A stretch of 5,204 bases of DNA from NCBI GenBank assembly GCA_902766515.1, contig CACXEB010000521.1:1-5204 (forward strand), in the 5' to 3' direction. The notes under the pieces are model-generated. The model was not told the origin of the DNA. It saw only the letters and a list, made by a program, of their open reading frames with translations, and did no database searches. The stretch comes from an uncultured Eubacteriales bacterium (GTDB lineage: Bacteria > Bacillota_A > Clostridia > Christensenellales > Aristaeellaceae). The position numbers and the translations under genes are program-made. Shown here piece after piece: positions 1 to 5,204 of this stretch (position 1 is the stretch's first letter; every line of letters starts with the position of its first letter).

Positions 1-230
1 AGGCCGGCCGCCCGCAGCCGCATGGCGGTCAGGCCGGTGAACAGCTTGGACAGGGAGGCCAGGTCAAACACGCTGTCCTCCGCCACCGGCCGCCCATCGG
101 CGGATATCACCCCGCCCCGGGCGGTGCGCACCGACGCCCGCGTGCCGCAGGCCATGGCCATGCAGGCCAGGGACCGGGTCTCCTCCGTGAAGAACCGGAT
201 GACCCGTGAAAGCCTGGTATCATGCGTCAT
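1..230 (-). CDS. Serine hydrolase, beta-lactamase/class C-like family (N-terminal fragment)
   Basis: This is the first 76 codons of a gene that runs off the left edge. The translation contains the stretch EDSVFDLASLSKLFTGL. This matches the active-site region of serine beta-lactamase-like hydrolases (penicillin-binding-protein/class C fold), with S59-L-S-K62 as the SxxK nucleophile motif. By family knowledge such proteins hydrolyse amide or ester bonds in cell-wall peptides, beta-lactams or small esters; the substrate here cannot be told. The later YxN and KTG-type motifs lie outside the window. No signal peptide is visible, so it may be cytoplasmic. Two starts are possible. ATG at 230 has GGAGGA at 243-248, 12 bases upstream, which is rather far. 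ATG at 308 overlaps the upstream stop codon as ATGA and would add 26 residues with no family resemblance that I recognise. I prefer 230, without certainty. It probably shares an operon with the propeller gene at 305-1744. Confidence 0.8.
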   Translation of the reverse strand, partial: MTHDTRLSRVIRFFTEETRSLACMAMACGTRASVRTARGGVISADGRPVAEDSVFDLASLSKLFTGLTAMRLRAAG

Positions 231-242
231 ATCTTCAAAAAA

Positions 243-248
243 TCCTCC
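243..248 (-). promoter_or_regulatory. Shine-Dalgarno site supporting the 230 start of the serine hydrolase
   Basis: The minus strand reads GGAGGA here, 12 bases before ATG at 230. The sequence is strong but the spacing is longer than the usual 5-9. This site argues for the 230 start over the ATGA-overlap start at 308, where I see no purine-rich site just upstream. Confidence 0.5.
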
Positions 249-304
249 GTCCGCCGTTTGATCCGGAAGCTCATTCGCCTGCGTCTGCCTGTACCTGCCG
301 ATCC

Positions 305-1744
305 TCATTCAGCAGGGCGCAGCCAGATCAGCTGGACGGACAGGTCGGGCTGCCGATCCGTCGGAATGCACAGCAGGTCCCCCGTCCAGCGGAGGCCTTC
401 GGGGAAGGAAAGCGCGGAATACAGTTCGAGCGTGAACAGGCGCTCCGGCCTGAACGGATCCTCCGACAGATCCATCCGGTAGAAAGCAGCCTGTTCCAGG
501 TCCTCGATCGACCAGGGCCGCTCATCCCCGAAGACGGTGAACAGCAGCGACGAGCCGTCCGGGGAGAAGCAGGCGGCGGTCACCACGGCGGCCGTCGGCG
601 CCAGACCGCCGGCCATGAAGGGATCCAGGAGCTGCCCCCGCACCGTATCGTAGAGGAACACGTTATGGCAGGGCACCCAGGGGCGGCGGGTGCTGATCGA
701 GATCGCGTGCGCGGGATCGGCCTGGGGCAGCTCGGGGCTGTCCGCAAACGGGAAATCGCGGTAGGGCACCCGCTGGTCCTCCACCGTCAGGCAGATCCAG
801 CGGCCGTCCGCGCTCGCGTCCATGGCGGCAAAGTACCGGCAGTACGGATGGCGGTCGGTTTCCCGCAGGTCCTTCATCGTGTCCACAAGACTGCGGGCGG
901 CGATTTCCAGTCCCCCGACGGGAGAAACACAGAGCCGGCCGGTGTTCATCATGTCCACGGTGTAATAAACGGACGGACCGGCGATCCGCCAGTTGGTCAC
1001 CACCGCAAGGGCATGCTCAATGCCGCCGCTGTACAGGGAAGCAATCTTCGTTTCGCGGCCCGTGCCAAGATCCAGCTCGCACAGCGCGTTCAGGTATCCG
1101 CCGTCGCTCGTCTGCCGCACAAAGCGGATCGTGTCAGGGCCGGACCATGCCGGAAGCACGCAATGGTTCCCGCTCTCGCTGGTATCGGTCAGGCGCGTCC
1201 AGGTGCGGCCGGCCAGGTCGAGCAGGTACAGGTTGCTGTGCGACTGGTTCAGATACATGCGGCCTTGTGAGTCCCACCGGGCGGACAGCACGCAGCGGGT
1301 TTCATCATCGTTCCAGGCCAGGGCAGCGCCGCCGCCCAGGGTGCTGCTCAGCTCCTGCATCGCCACCGGATCGACCGGGATCATCCGCTCCGGTCTGTAT
1401 CCATTTTCCTGCCGGACAAACAGATAAAGCGCATCCGGCAGCCGGCCGAGCGGGTTGGCGATCCCGGCAGCCATGCGGTCCTTCGGGGACGGCTTCATCC
1501 GGTTCACCGCGGCGATCCACCGCCCCGACGGCGACACGGACACCGTCGTCAGGGAAGCGACTTCCGCCTCCGCCAGCCCGGAAGTATCATACTGCCCTGC
1601 GACCGCCCATCCTTTGGCCGGCGCCCCCGCATCCGCCGCCACCGTCTGGCCGGGCTCCGCCGGTCCGCTCGTCCGCATCATCTCCGGCGACCCCATCGCG
1701 GCGATCAGCAGCATGATTGAGATCAATACCCCTGTAAAACTCAT
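305..1744 (-). CDS. Membrane-anchored or exported protein with TolB/PD40-like beta-propeller repeats
   Basis: The protein has 479 residues and I cannot name a specific function. Residues 3-17 are a hydrophobic segment (FTGVLISIMLLIAAM), followed by a Pro/Ala/Gly-rich linker to about residue 45. This suggests export or N-terminal membrane anchoring. There is no Lys or Arg before the hydrophobic core and no lipobox Cys, which is unusual for a signal peptide. From about residue 65 to the end there are repeated short beta-strand motifs of the WD40-like/PD40 type: SVSPSGRWIAAV (69-80), LAWNDDETRCVLSA (142-155), DASADGRWICLTV (309-321) and CFSPDGSSLLFTV (392-404). Between them lie strand pairs such as NLYLLDLAGRTW (171-182) and VFLYDTVRGQLLDP (362-375). 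These fit a six- to eight-bladed propeller resembling TolB or the N-terminal domain of prolyl oligopeptidase-like enzymes. No catalytic domain follows, so a binding or sensing role is inferred. The start at 1744 is firm: GGAGGAG lies 6 bases upstream and an in-frame stop follows shortly before it with no other start. The next gene begins at or just after its stop. Confidence 0.82.
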   Translation of the reverse strand: MSFTGVLISIMLLIAAMGSPEMMRTSGPAEPGQTVAADAGAPAKGWAVAGQYDTSGLAEAEVASLTTVSVSPSGRWIAAVNRMKPSPKDRMAAGIANPLGRLPDALYLFVRQENGYRPERMIPVDPVAMQELSSTLGGGAALAWNDDETRCVLSARWDSQGRMYLNQSHSNLYLLDLAGRTWTRLTDTSESGNHCVLPAWSGPDTIRFVRQTSDGGYLNALCELDLGTGRETKIASLYSGGIEHALAVVTNWRIAGPSVYYTVDMMNTGRLCVSPVGGLEIAARSLVDTMKDLRETDRHPYCRYFAAMDASADGRWICLTVEDQRVPYRDFPFADSPELPQADPAHAISISTRRPWVPCHNVFLYDTVRGQLLDPFMAGGLAPTAAVVTAACFSPDGSSLLFTVFGDERPWSIEDLEQAAFYRMDLSEDPFRPERLFTLELYSALSFPEGLRWTGDLLCIPTDRQPDLSVQLIWLRPAE

Positions 1745-1750
1745 TTCCGT

Positions 1751-1757
1751 CTCCTCC
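1751..1757 (-). promoter_or_regulatory. Shine-Dalgarno site of the propeller gene
   Basis: The minus strand reads GGAGGAG, six bases before ATG at 1744, which is near-ideal sequence and spacing. It fixes the start of the propeller gene. Confidence 0.8.
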
Positions 1758-1985
1758 GTTTTCGCTGTCGGACCGGCGCCGCGTGAACGGGTTCAAACGC
1801 ACGCGGCTGCCCGTTCCGGATTCCCGCCCCTGTCCCCGCGGGATCCCTCCAATAATATTCTGTCCGGGCAGCCGTTTTCCTGCCATTTGAATATGATTTA
1901 CAAAGTGAGGCCGCGGCGGCAGCCGCAAGGGACGGCCGGGATACCGGTTCGCATGGCGCGATGGCCTGCCCCGCGCGGAAATCTG

Positions 1986-2014
1986 TTGAAAAAGCCGTGA
2001 TCCTGTAATATAAT
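1986..2014 (+). promoter_or_regulatory. Sigma-A-type promoter of the TIR gene
   Basis: TTGAAA (1986-1991) and TATAAT (2009-2014) are separated by exactly 17 bases. The -10 is a perfect consensus and the -35 differs from TTGACA at one position. Transcription would be expected to start near 2020-2022, giving a leader of roughly 45 bases before the preferred ATG at 2066. The strength of the match suggests the gene is expressed without an obligatory activator; repression cannot be excluded. Confidence 0.8.
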
Positions 2015-2051
2015 GGCAGCATTGACCAGGGCGGACGACAGCGTGTGGAAC

Positions 2052-2057
2052 GGAGGA
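2052..2057 (+). promoter_or_regulatory. Shine-Dalgarno site deciding the TIR gene start
   Basis: GGAGGA lies 8 bases before ATG at 2066. This is the only good site near the several in-frame candidates (GTG 2045, ATG 2057, GTG 2063, ATG 2066, GTG 2069). It places the start at 2066, possibly GTG at 2063, and not at the GTG at 2045, which is preceded only by a weak GGGCGG. Confidence 0.75.
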
Positions 2058-2065
2058 TGCCGGTG

Positions 2066-4594
2066 ATGGTGATTCAATGCAGGATGTGCGGCGGAGACCT
2101 GCTCTTCAGCCCGGGCGACACTTACGGGCAATGCGCGAACTGCGGCAGGAAGAGCCCGCTCCCGAACGTCAATGACGAGCGCAGGCTCAACCTGTTTCTG
2201 TATGCTGACCAGCTCCGCAGACAGCATGAGTTTGACAGGGCCCTGGACGCCTATGGGGAAATCCTGAAGGAGAGCGGCCGGAACGCGGAGGCGCATTGGG
2301 GTGTCGTGCTGTGCCGGTATGGCATTGAGTATGTGGATGATCCCGCCACTGGAAAACGCGTGCCCACCTGCCACCGCACACAGATGACGTCCATCCTGGC
2401 GGATGAGGATTATAAAGCCGCCATTCTCTGTGCGCCGGACGCTGAAAGCCGCCGCCTGTATGAGGAGGAAGCGGGCTACATCGCCGAGGTCCAGAAGCGG
2501 ATCCTGGCGATATCCCGGAATGAACAGCCCTATGACGTGTTCATCTGCTATAAGGAGAATGATGAAAACGGTCAGCAGACCAGGGATTCAGCCCTGGCCT
2601 GGGATATCTATGATGACCTGACCGAACGGGGATATAAGGTCTTCTTCAGCCGTGTGACGCTTCAGGCCAGGCTGGGGCAGGAGTATGAGCCCTATATTTT
2701 CGCCGCGCTGCATTCCGCGCCGGTAATGCTGGTGATCGGCACCCGGCCCGGGCATTTCAACGCCGTATGGGTCAGGAATGAGTGGAGCCGTTATCTGGCC
2801 CTGATGAAGCACGACTCCCGCCTGTTGATTCCCTGCTATCAGGGGATGGCGCCTTCCCAATTGCCCCCTGAGCTTTCGGCGCTTCAGGGGCTGGACATGA
2901 GCCGCCCCGCTTTCAGGCACGATCTGCACGAAGCCATAGAAAAGGCGGCAGCGGCCTCCAAGCGCCGCCGGGATACCGCTGGGCAGGCCGAAAGCGGCGC
3001 TGTTGCCGCCCTCCTGAACCGCGCCTTCTTTGAACTGGAATCCGGCGGCTTTGAAAAGGCTGACGAATTGGCGGAGCAGGCGCTGAACAGCGACTACCAA
3101 AGCGCCCGTGCCTATCTGGTCAAGTTGATGGTCGAGAGCAAAGTATGTCTTCCCGATGATCTGGGCAGTGAAAAGGAGCCGCTGGCTGCAAACAGAAACT
3201 ACCAGAACGCGATTCGCTTTGCGAATCCCAGGCTGAAAGCACAGCTGGAGGGCTGGAGCCAGACGATTCTGGACCGGATTGAAGCTGAAAAGCGGGCGGC
3301 GGAGGAGCGCAGGCGCAGGGAAGCGGAAGCCGCTGAAAAAGCGCGGCGCGAAGCGGAAGAGCGCAAACGGAGAGAAGCGGAAGCCGCCGAAAGAGCCCGG
3401 CGCGAAGCGGAAGAGCGCAGGCGCAGGGAAGCGGAAGCCGCCGAAAAAGCGCGGCGCGAAGCGGAAGAACGCAAACGGAAAGAAGCGGAAGCCTATGATA
3501 AAAAGAAAAAACTTGAAGAGGACTTCCGGCTCAGAACGGAACAGTATCAAAGAGAAGAAGCGACCATTATTCAGCTGAAACGGGAACGGCAGCGGCTGGA
3601 AGATGCTTTAAAAGACGCTGATGCGCGCCTTACAGATCTGCGGCGGCAATTGTCACAGCTGAAAGGGTTATTTATCAGCGCAAAACGGAAAGAACTTGAA
3701 CAGCAGATTGAACAAGCGCGAAAAACCAAAGCAGGGCTGGATTCATCGCTGAAGAGTAAAAAAGCCGCCTTAGAAACAGCATTGAAACATTTACCGGAAG
3801 CACCGGATCCTCTTGCATTGGATGACCAGATTGGATTCATCTTTTATACAGCGGGCATATACAGCGAAGCGGTCAGATGGTATCGTAAAGCGGCTGAGCA
3901 AGGCTATGCTAATGCACAAAACAATCTTGGCGTTTGCTATAAGACGGGCATAGGGGTATCGACGGACTTCAGCGAAGCAGTCAAATGGTATCGTAAAGCG
4001 GCTGAGCAAGGCAATGCAATAGCCCAGTGCAATCTCGGCTATTGTTATGATAAAGGTAATGGCGTTCCCCAGGATTACAATGAAGCAGTTAAATGGTATC
4101 GCAAAGCGGCTGAACAAGGCCATGCTATGGCACAGAATAATCTTGGCGTTTGCTATAAGACGGGCATGGGAGTTCCGAAGGACTTAAATGAAGCAGTTAA
4201 ATGGTATCGCAAAGCGGCTGAGCAAGGCAATGCATTAGCCCAGTACAATCTCGGCTATTGTTATGAAAAAGGTAATGGCGTTCCCCAGGATTACAATGAA
4301 GCAGTCAAATGGTATCGAAAAGCCGCTGAACAAGGCAATGCAAGGGCACAGAATAATCTTGGCGAGTGTTTTTACTACGGCCGAGGTGTTTCTCACGACT
4401 CATTCGAAGCGGCCGCCTGGTATCATAAAGCCGCTGACCAGGGGTATGCCTGGGGACAGTACAATCTTGGTTATTGCTTTCAATTCGGTAAGGGTTCTCT
4501 TCTCGATTTAGATGAAGCCATCAAATGGTACCGCAAGGCCGCGGCGCAAGGCAATCAATCCGCCATTAACGCGCTGAAAAAGCTGGGCAAGTAA
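2066..4594 (+). CDS. Zinc-ribbon TIR-domain protein with coiled coil and C-terminal Sel1-like repeats
   Basis: This is an 842-residue multidomain protein. Residues 1-30 form a zinc ribbon with ligands C5, C8, C23 and C26. Residues 39-150 are helical and TPR-like and include the stretch YGIEYVDDPATGKRVPTCHR (85-104), which I recall from zinc-ribbon TIR proteins of Clostridia. Residues 155-293 are the TIR domain: YDVFICYK (156-163) is the first strand, E208 in QEYEPYIFAAL fits the catalytic Glu of NAD-cleaving TIR domains such as SARM1, and WVRNEWSRYLAL (235-246) is the late conserved block. Residues 312-360 look TPR-like. Residues 404 to about 590 are a highly charged coiled coil. Residues 616-831 are six Sel1-like repeats preceded by a half repeat. 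No signal peptide or membrane segment is seen, so it is probably cytoplasmic. TIR domains in bacteria cleave NAD+ or make nucleotide signals, often in phage defence; that role here is inference. The gene has its own promoter and terminator and no recognisable partner in the window. GTG at 2045 is an alternative start, adding 7 residues. Confidence 0.9.
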   Translation: MVIQCRMCGGDLLFSPGDTYGQCANCGRKSPLPNVNDERRLNLFLYADQLRRQHEFDRALDAYGEILKESGRNAEAHWGVVLCRYGIEYVDDPATGKRVPTCHRTQMTSILADEDYKAAILCAPDAESRRLYEEEAGYIAEVQKRILAISRNEQPYDVFICYKENDENGQQTRDSALAWDIYDDLTERGYKVFFSRVTLQARLGQEYEPYIFAALHSAPVMLVIGTRPGHFNAVWVRNEWSRYLALMKHDSRLLIPCYQGMAPSQLPPELSALQGLDMSRPAFRHDLHEAIEKAAAASKRRRDTAGQAESGAVAALLNRAFFELESGGFEKADELAEQALNSDYQSARAYLVKLMVESKVCLPDDLGSEKEPLAANRNYQNAIRFANPRLKAQLEGWSQTILDRIEAEKRAAEERRRREAEAAEKARREAEERKRREAEAAERARREAEERRRREAEAAEKARREAEERKRKEAEAYDKKKKLEEDFRLRTEQYQREEATIIQLKRERQRLEDALKDADARLTDLRRQLSQLKGLFISAKRKELEQQIEQARKTKAGLDSSLKSKKAALETALKHLPEAPDPLALDDQIGFIFYTAGIYSEAVRWYRKAAEQGYANAQNNLGVCYKTGIGVSTDFSEAVKWYRKAAEQGNAIAQCNLGYCYDKGNGVPQDYNEAVKWYRKAAEQGHAMAQNNLGVCYKTGMGVPKDLNEAVKWYRKAAEQGNALAQYNLGYCYEKGNGVPQDYNEAVKWYRKAAEQGNARAQNNLGECFYYGRGVSHDSFEAAAWYHKAADQGYAWGQYNLGYCFQFGKGSLLDLDEAIKWYRKAAAQGNQSAINALKKLGK
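3302..3493 (+). repeat. 54-base in-frame tandem repeat encoding charged coiled-coil units
   Basis: Three full 54-base units (3302-3355, 3356-3409, 3410-3463) and a 30-base partial unit (3464-3493) encode 18-residue units of the form EERRRREAEAAEKARREA. Units 1 and 3 match at 52 of 54 bases. Unit 2 and the partial unit 4 match at 28 of 30. Units 1 and 2 match at only 46 of 54. The array therefore behaves as a 108-base two-unit duplication. The encoded Glu/Arg/Ala-rich sequence should form a long, stiff, charged helix. Copy number is likely to vary between strains. Confidence 0.9.
3911..4342 (+). repeat. 216-base two-repeat duplication inside the Sel1 array
   Basis: Sel1 units 1+2 (3911-4126) align without gaps to units 3+4 (4127-4342), with 194 of 216 bases identical by hand count: 94/108 for units 1 versus 3 and 100/108 for units 2 versus 4. 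Odd units share LGVCYKTG and even units share LGYCYxKGNGVPQDY. This shows the array grew by copying a pair of repeats rather than one at a time. Confidence 0.88.
3911..4558 (+). repeat. Six Sel1-like repeats of 36 residues (108 bases each)
   Basis: Units lie at 3911-4018, 4019-4126, 4127-4234, 4235-4342, 4343-4450 and 4451-4558. The consensus is roughly xAQxNLGxCYxxGxGV, then xxDxxEAVKWYRKAAEQGxA. A half repeat (IYSEAVRWYRKAAEQGYA) precedes the first unit. Each unit should fold as a helix pair, together making a superhelical protein-binding scaffold. All six have Cys at position 9. The last two units are the most divergent, as is common at array ends. Confidence 0.93.
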
Positions 4595-4620
4595 CAACAC
4601 TATACATGCATAGAATAAAC

Positions 4621-4661
4621 AAAAAAGCACATGACGATTTCTGATCCGCCGTGTGCTTTTT
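4621..4661. terminator. Bidirectional intrinsic terminator between convergent genes
   Basis: Arms 4627-4636 and 4647-4656 pair over 10 positions, with one G-T wobble and one A-C mismatch, around a 10-base loop. Six A residues precede the stem and five T residues follow it, so each strand reads as a hairpin followed by a T-tract. It lies 26 bases past the TIR gene stop and 44 bases past the stop of the minus-strand PFL gene. It can plausibly end both transcripts. Confidence 0.85.
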
Positions 4662-4674
4662 GTAATGCCGCTTT

Positions 4675-4695
4675 CCGATCCCGGGACGGGATCGG
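4675..4695. other. GC-rich hairpin beside the terminator
   Basis: A perfect 8-base stem (CCGATCCC and GGGATCGG) encloses the 5-base loop GGGAC. It lies just past the stop of the minus-strand PFL gene and before the bidirectional terminator. No T-tract follows on either strand, so it is not a complete intrinsic terminator by itself. It may protect the 3' end of the transcript or aid pausing; this is inference. Confidence 0.5.
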
Positions 4696-4704
4696 GAAGT
4701 CAAT

Positions 4705-5204
4705 TCAGTTCCTCAGGCTGTGGATCGGGGCGGGGATGCGGCCGCCGCGGGCGATGAAGGCGGAGCAGTCGGTCCGGTTGACGGGCATGATGGGGGCTTC
4801 GCCCAGCAGGCCGCCGAAATGCACCGTCTCGCCGGCTTCCTTGCCGATGGCGGGGATGACGCGGACGGCGGTCGTCTTCTGGTTGATCATGCCGATGGCC
4901 ATTTCATCGGCGATGATGCCCGAGATCGTTTCCGCGGGCGTGTCGCCGGGGATCGCGATCATATCCAGGCCCACGGAGCAGACGCTGGTCATCGCCTCCA
5001 GCTTTTCGAGGCTGAGCGTCCCTTTCCGGGCAGCGGCGATCATGCCAGCGTCCTCGCTGACGGGAATGAAGGCGCCGCTCAGACCGCCGACGTGGTTGGA
5101 GGCCATGACGCCGCCCTTTTTTACCGCGTCGTTCAGCAGGGCCAGCGCCGCGGTGGTGCCGGGCCCGCCGACGGACGACAGGCCCATCTCCTCCAGGATA
5201 TGCG
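4705..5204 (-). CDS. PFL family protein (DUF711/UPF0210), C-terminal fragment
   Basis: This is the last 165 codons of a gene entering from the right edge. The family is usually about 450 residues, so roughly the C-terminal third is visible. Recognisable family stretches are [20 protein letters not shown], followed by [20 protein letters not shown], and the terminal [17 protein letters not shown], which ends the protein as usual for the family. The family has a fold related to pyruvate formate-lyase but no established reaction. It is widespread in Firmicutes and archaea and is often found just after a small ACT-domain gene (UPF0237), which here would lie outside the window. The frame is open to the edge; the internal ATG at 5187 is not the start. 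No damage is seen. It converges on the TIR gene, so it is not co-transcribed with it. Confidence 0.9.
   Translation of the reverse strand, partial: HILEEMGLSSVGGPGTTAALALLNDAVKKGGVMASNHVGGLSGAFIPVSEDAGMIAAARKGTLSLEKLEAMTSVCSVGLDMIAIPGDTPAETISGIIADEMAIGMINQKTTAVRVIPAIGKEAGETVHFGGLLGEAPIMPVNRTDCSAFIARGGRIPAPIHSLRN

Larger units (their letters stand above)
1745..2065. other. Divergent intergenic region between the propeller and TIR genes
   Basis: About 320 bases separate two divergently read start codons. The right half carries a strong plus-strand promoter (1986-2014) and the TIR gene ribosome site. For the minus-strand operon I find no good promoter. A TATTAT-like -10 lies at 1852-1857 on the minus strand, but the hexamer 17 bases upstream reads GGAAAA, a poor -35. 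Small reading frames exist here but lack ribosome sites and look non-coding. I see no tRNA, riboswitch-like fold or operator that I can support. Confidence 0.6.

Noticed and set aside
206..1270. Long plus-strand open frame of 354 residues opposite the propeller gene
   Set aside because: It lies fully antisense to a better-supported gene, is rich in Arg, Pro, Gly and His as GC-rich shadows are, shows no domain, and has no ribosome site. It also overlaps the start of the hydrolase gene.
1852..1857. Minus-strand TATTAT as the promoter of the propeller-hydrolase operon
   Set aside because: The matching -35 position reads GGAAAA, far from consensus, so the call would rest on one AT-rich hexamer. 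It is mentioned only as a weak candidate.
1741..2022. Minus-strand 93-codon frame whose stop overlaps the propeller gene start as ATGA
   Set aside because: The overlap looked like a coupled small gene, but its ATG at 2022 lacks a ribosome site, its start overlaps the opposite promoter region, and the product is Ala/Arg-rich with no recognisable feature. The propeller gene has its own strong ribosome site.
2045..2065. GTG at 2045 as the start of the TIR gene
   Set aside because: It gives the longest frame, but the GGAGGA site lies downstream of it and fits ATG at 2066. The protein then starts MVIQCRMCGGDL, as expected for this zinc ribbon. It remains a minor alternative.
2588..3550. Long minus-strand open frame of 320 residues with Phe-rich repeats
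   Set aside because: The Phe/Arg/Ala-rich repeats are the antisense reading of the Glu/Arg/Ala coiled-coil codons. It sits opposite the TIR gene and has no family resemblance.
3302..4558. CRISPR array or intergenic satellite as an explanation for the repeats
   Set aside because: Both arrays are in frame inside one continuous coding sequence, the repeats are direct and contiguous without unique spacers, and they encode sensible protein repeats.
4675..4695. GC-rich hairpin as the intrinsic terminator of the PFL gene
   Set aside because: No T-tract follows it on the minus strand (the next bases are AAAGCGG). The hairpin at 4627-4656 with T-tracts on both sides is the better terminator.

Overview
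The window reads as a GC-rich chromosomal segment from a low-profile member of the Bacillota, most likely a gut or rumen Clostridia. The support is indirect. There are strong GGAGG-type Shine-Dalgarno sites, a near-consensus sigma-A promoter, a PFL/DUF711 (UPF0210) gene of the Firmicutes kind, and a zinc-ribbon TIR protein of a type I associate with Clostridia. No marker gene allows a firmer placement. Sixty-base samples counted by hand run from about 72% GC (661-720) to about 43% GC (3661-3720).

Layout. Positions 1-230 (possibly 1-308), minus strand: the N-terminal part of a serine beta-lactamase-like hydrolase, cut by the window edge, with an SxxK motif. Positions 305-1744, minus strand: a 479-residue protein with an N-terminal membrane or signal segment and TolB/PD40-like beta-propeller repeats. 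The two lie head to tail and very likely form one operon. Positions 1745-2065: the only intergenic stretch near or above 300 bases. It separates divergent genes and holds a clear plus-strand promoter (TTGAAA-N17-TATAAT). Positions 2066-4594, plus strand: an 842-residue multidomain protein with, in order, a zinc ribbon, a helical family-specific region, a TIR domain with a candidate catalytic Glu, a TPR-like helical stretch, a long charged coiled coil built from 18-residue repeats, and six Sel1-like repeats. Positions 4621-4661: a hairpin flanked by A- and T-tracts that can terminate both convergent genes. Positions 4705-5204, minus strand: the C-terminal 165 residues of a PFL/DUF711 protein.

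The TIR gene is the item of interest. It has its own promoter and terminator, no recognisable defence partner inside the window, and housekeeping-type neighbours. It therefore looks like a self-contained single-gene module in which a putative NAD-cleaving or signalling TIR domain is coupled to a zinc ribbon and a long protein-interaction tail. Both of its repeat arrays show a two-unit higher-order duplication at the DNA level, and base composition falls where the Sel1 part begins, so the tail appears to have a more recent and more dynamic history than the head. Its cellular role (anti-phage defence, host interaction or internal signalling) cannot be decided from this sequence.
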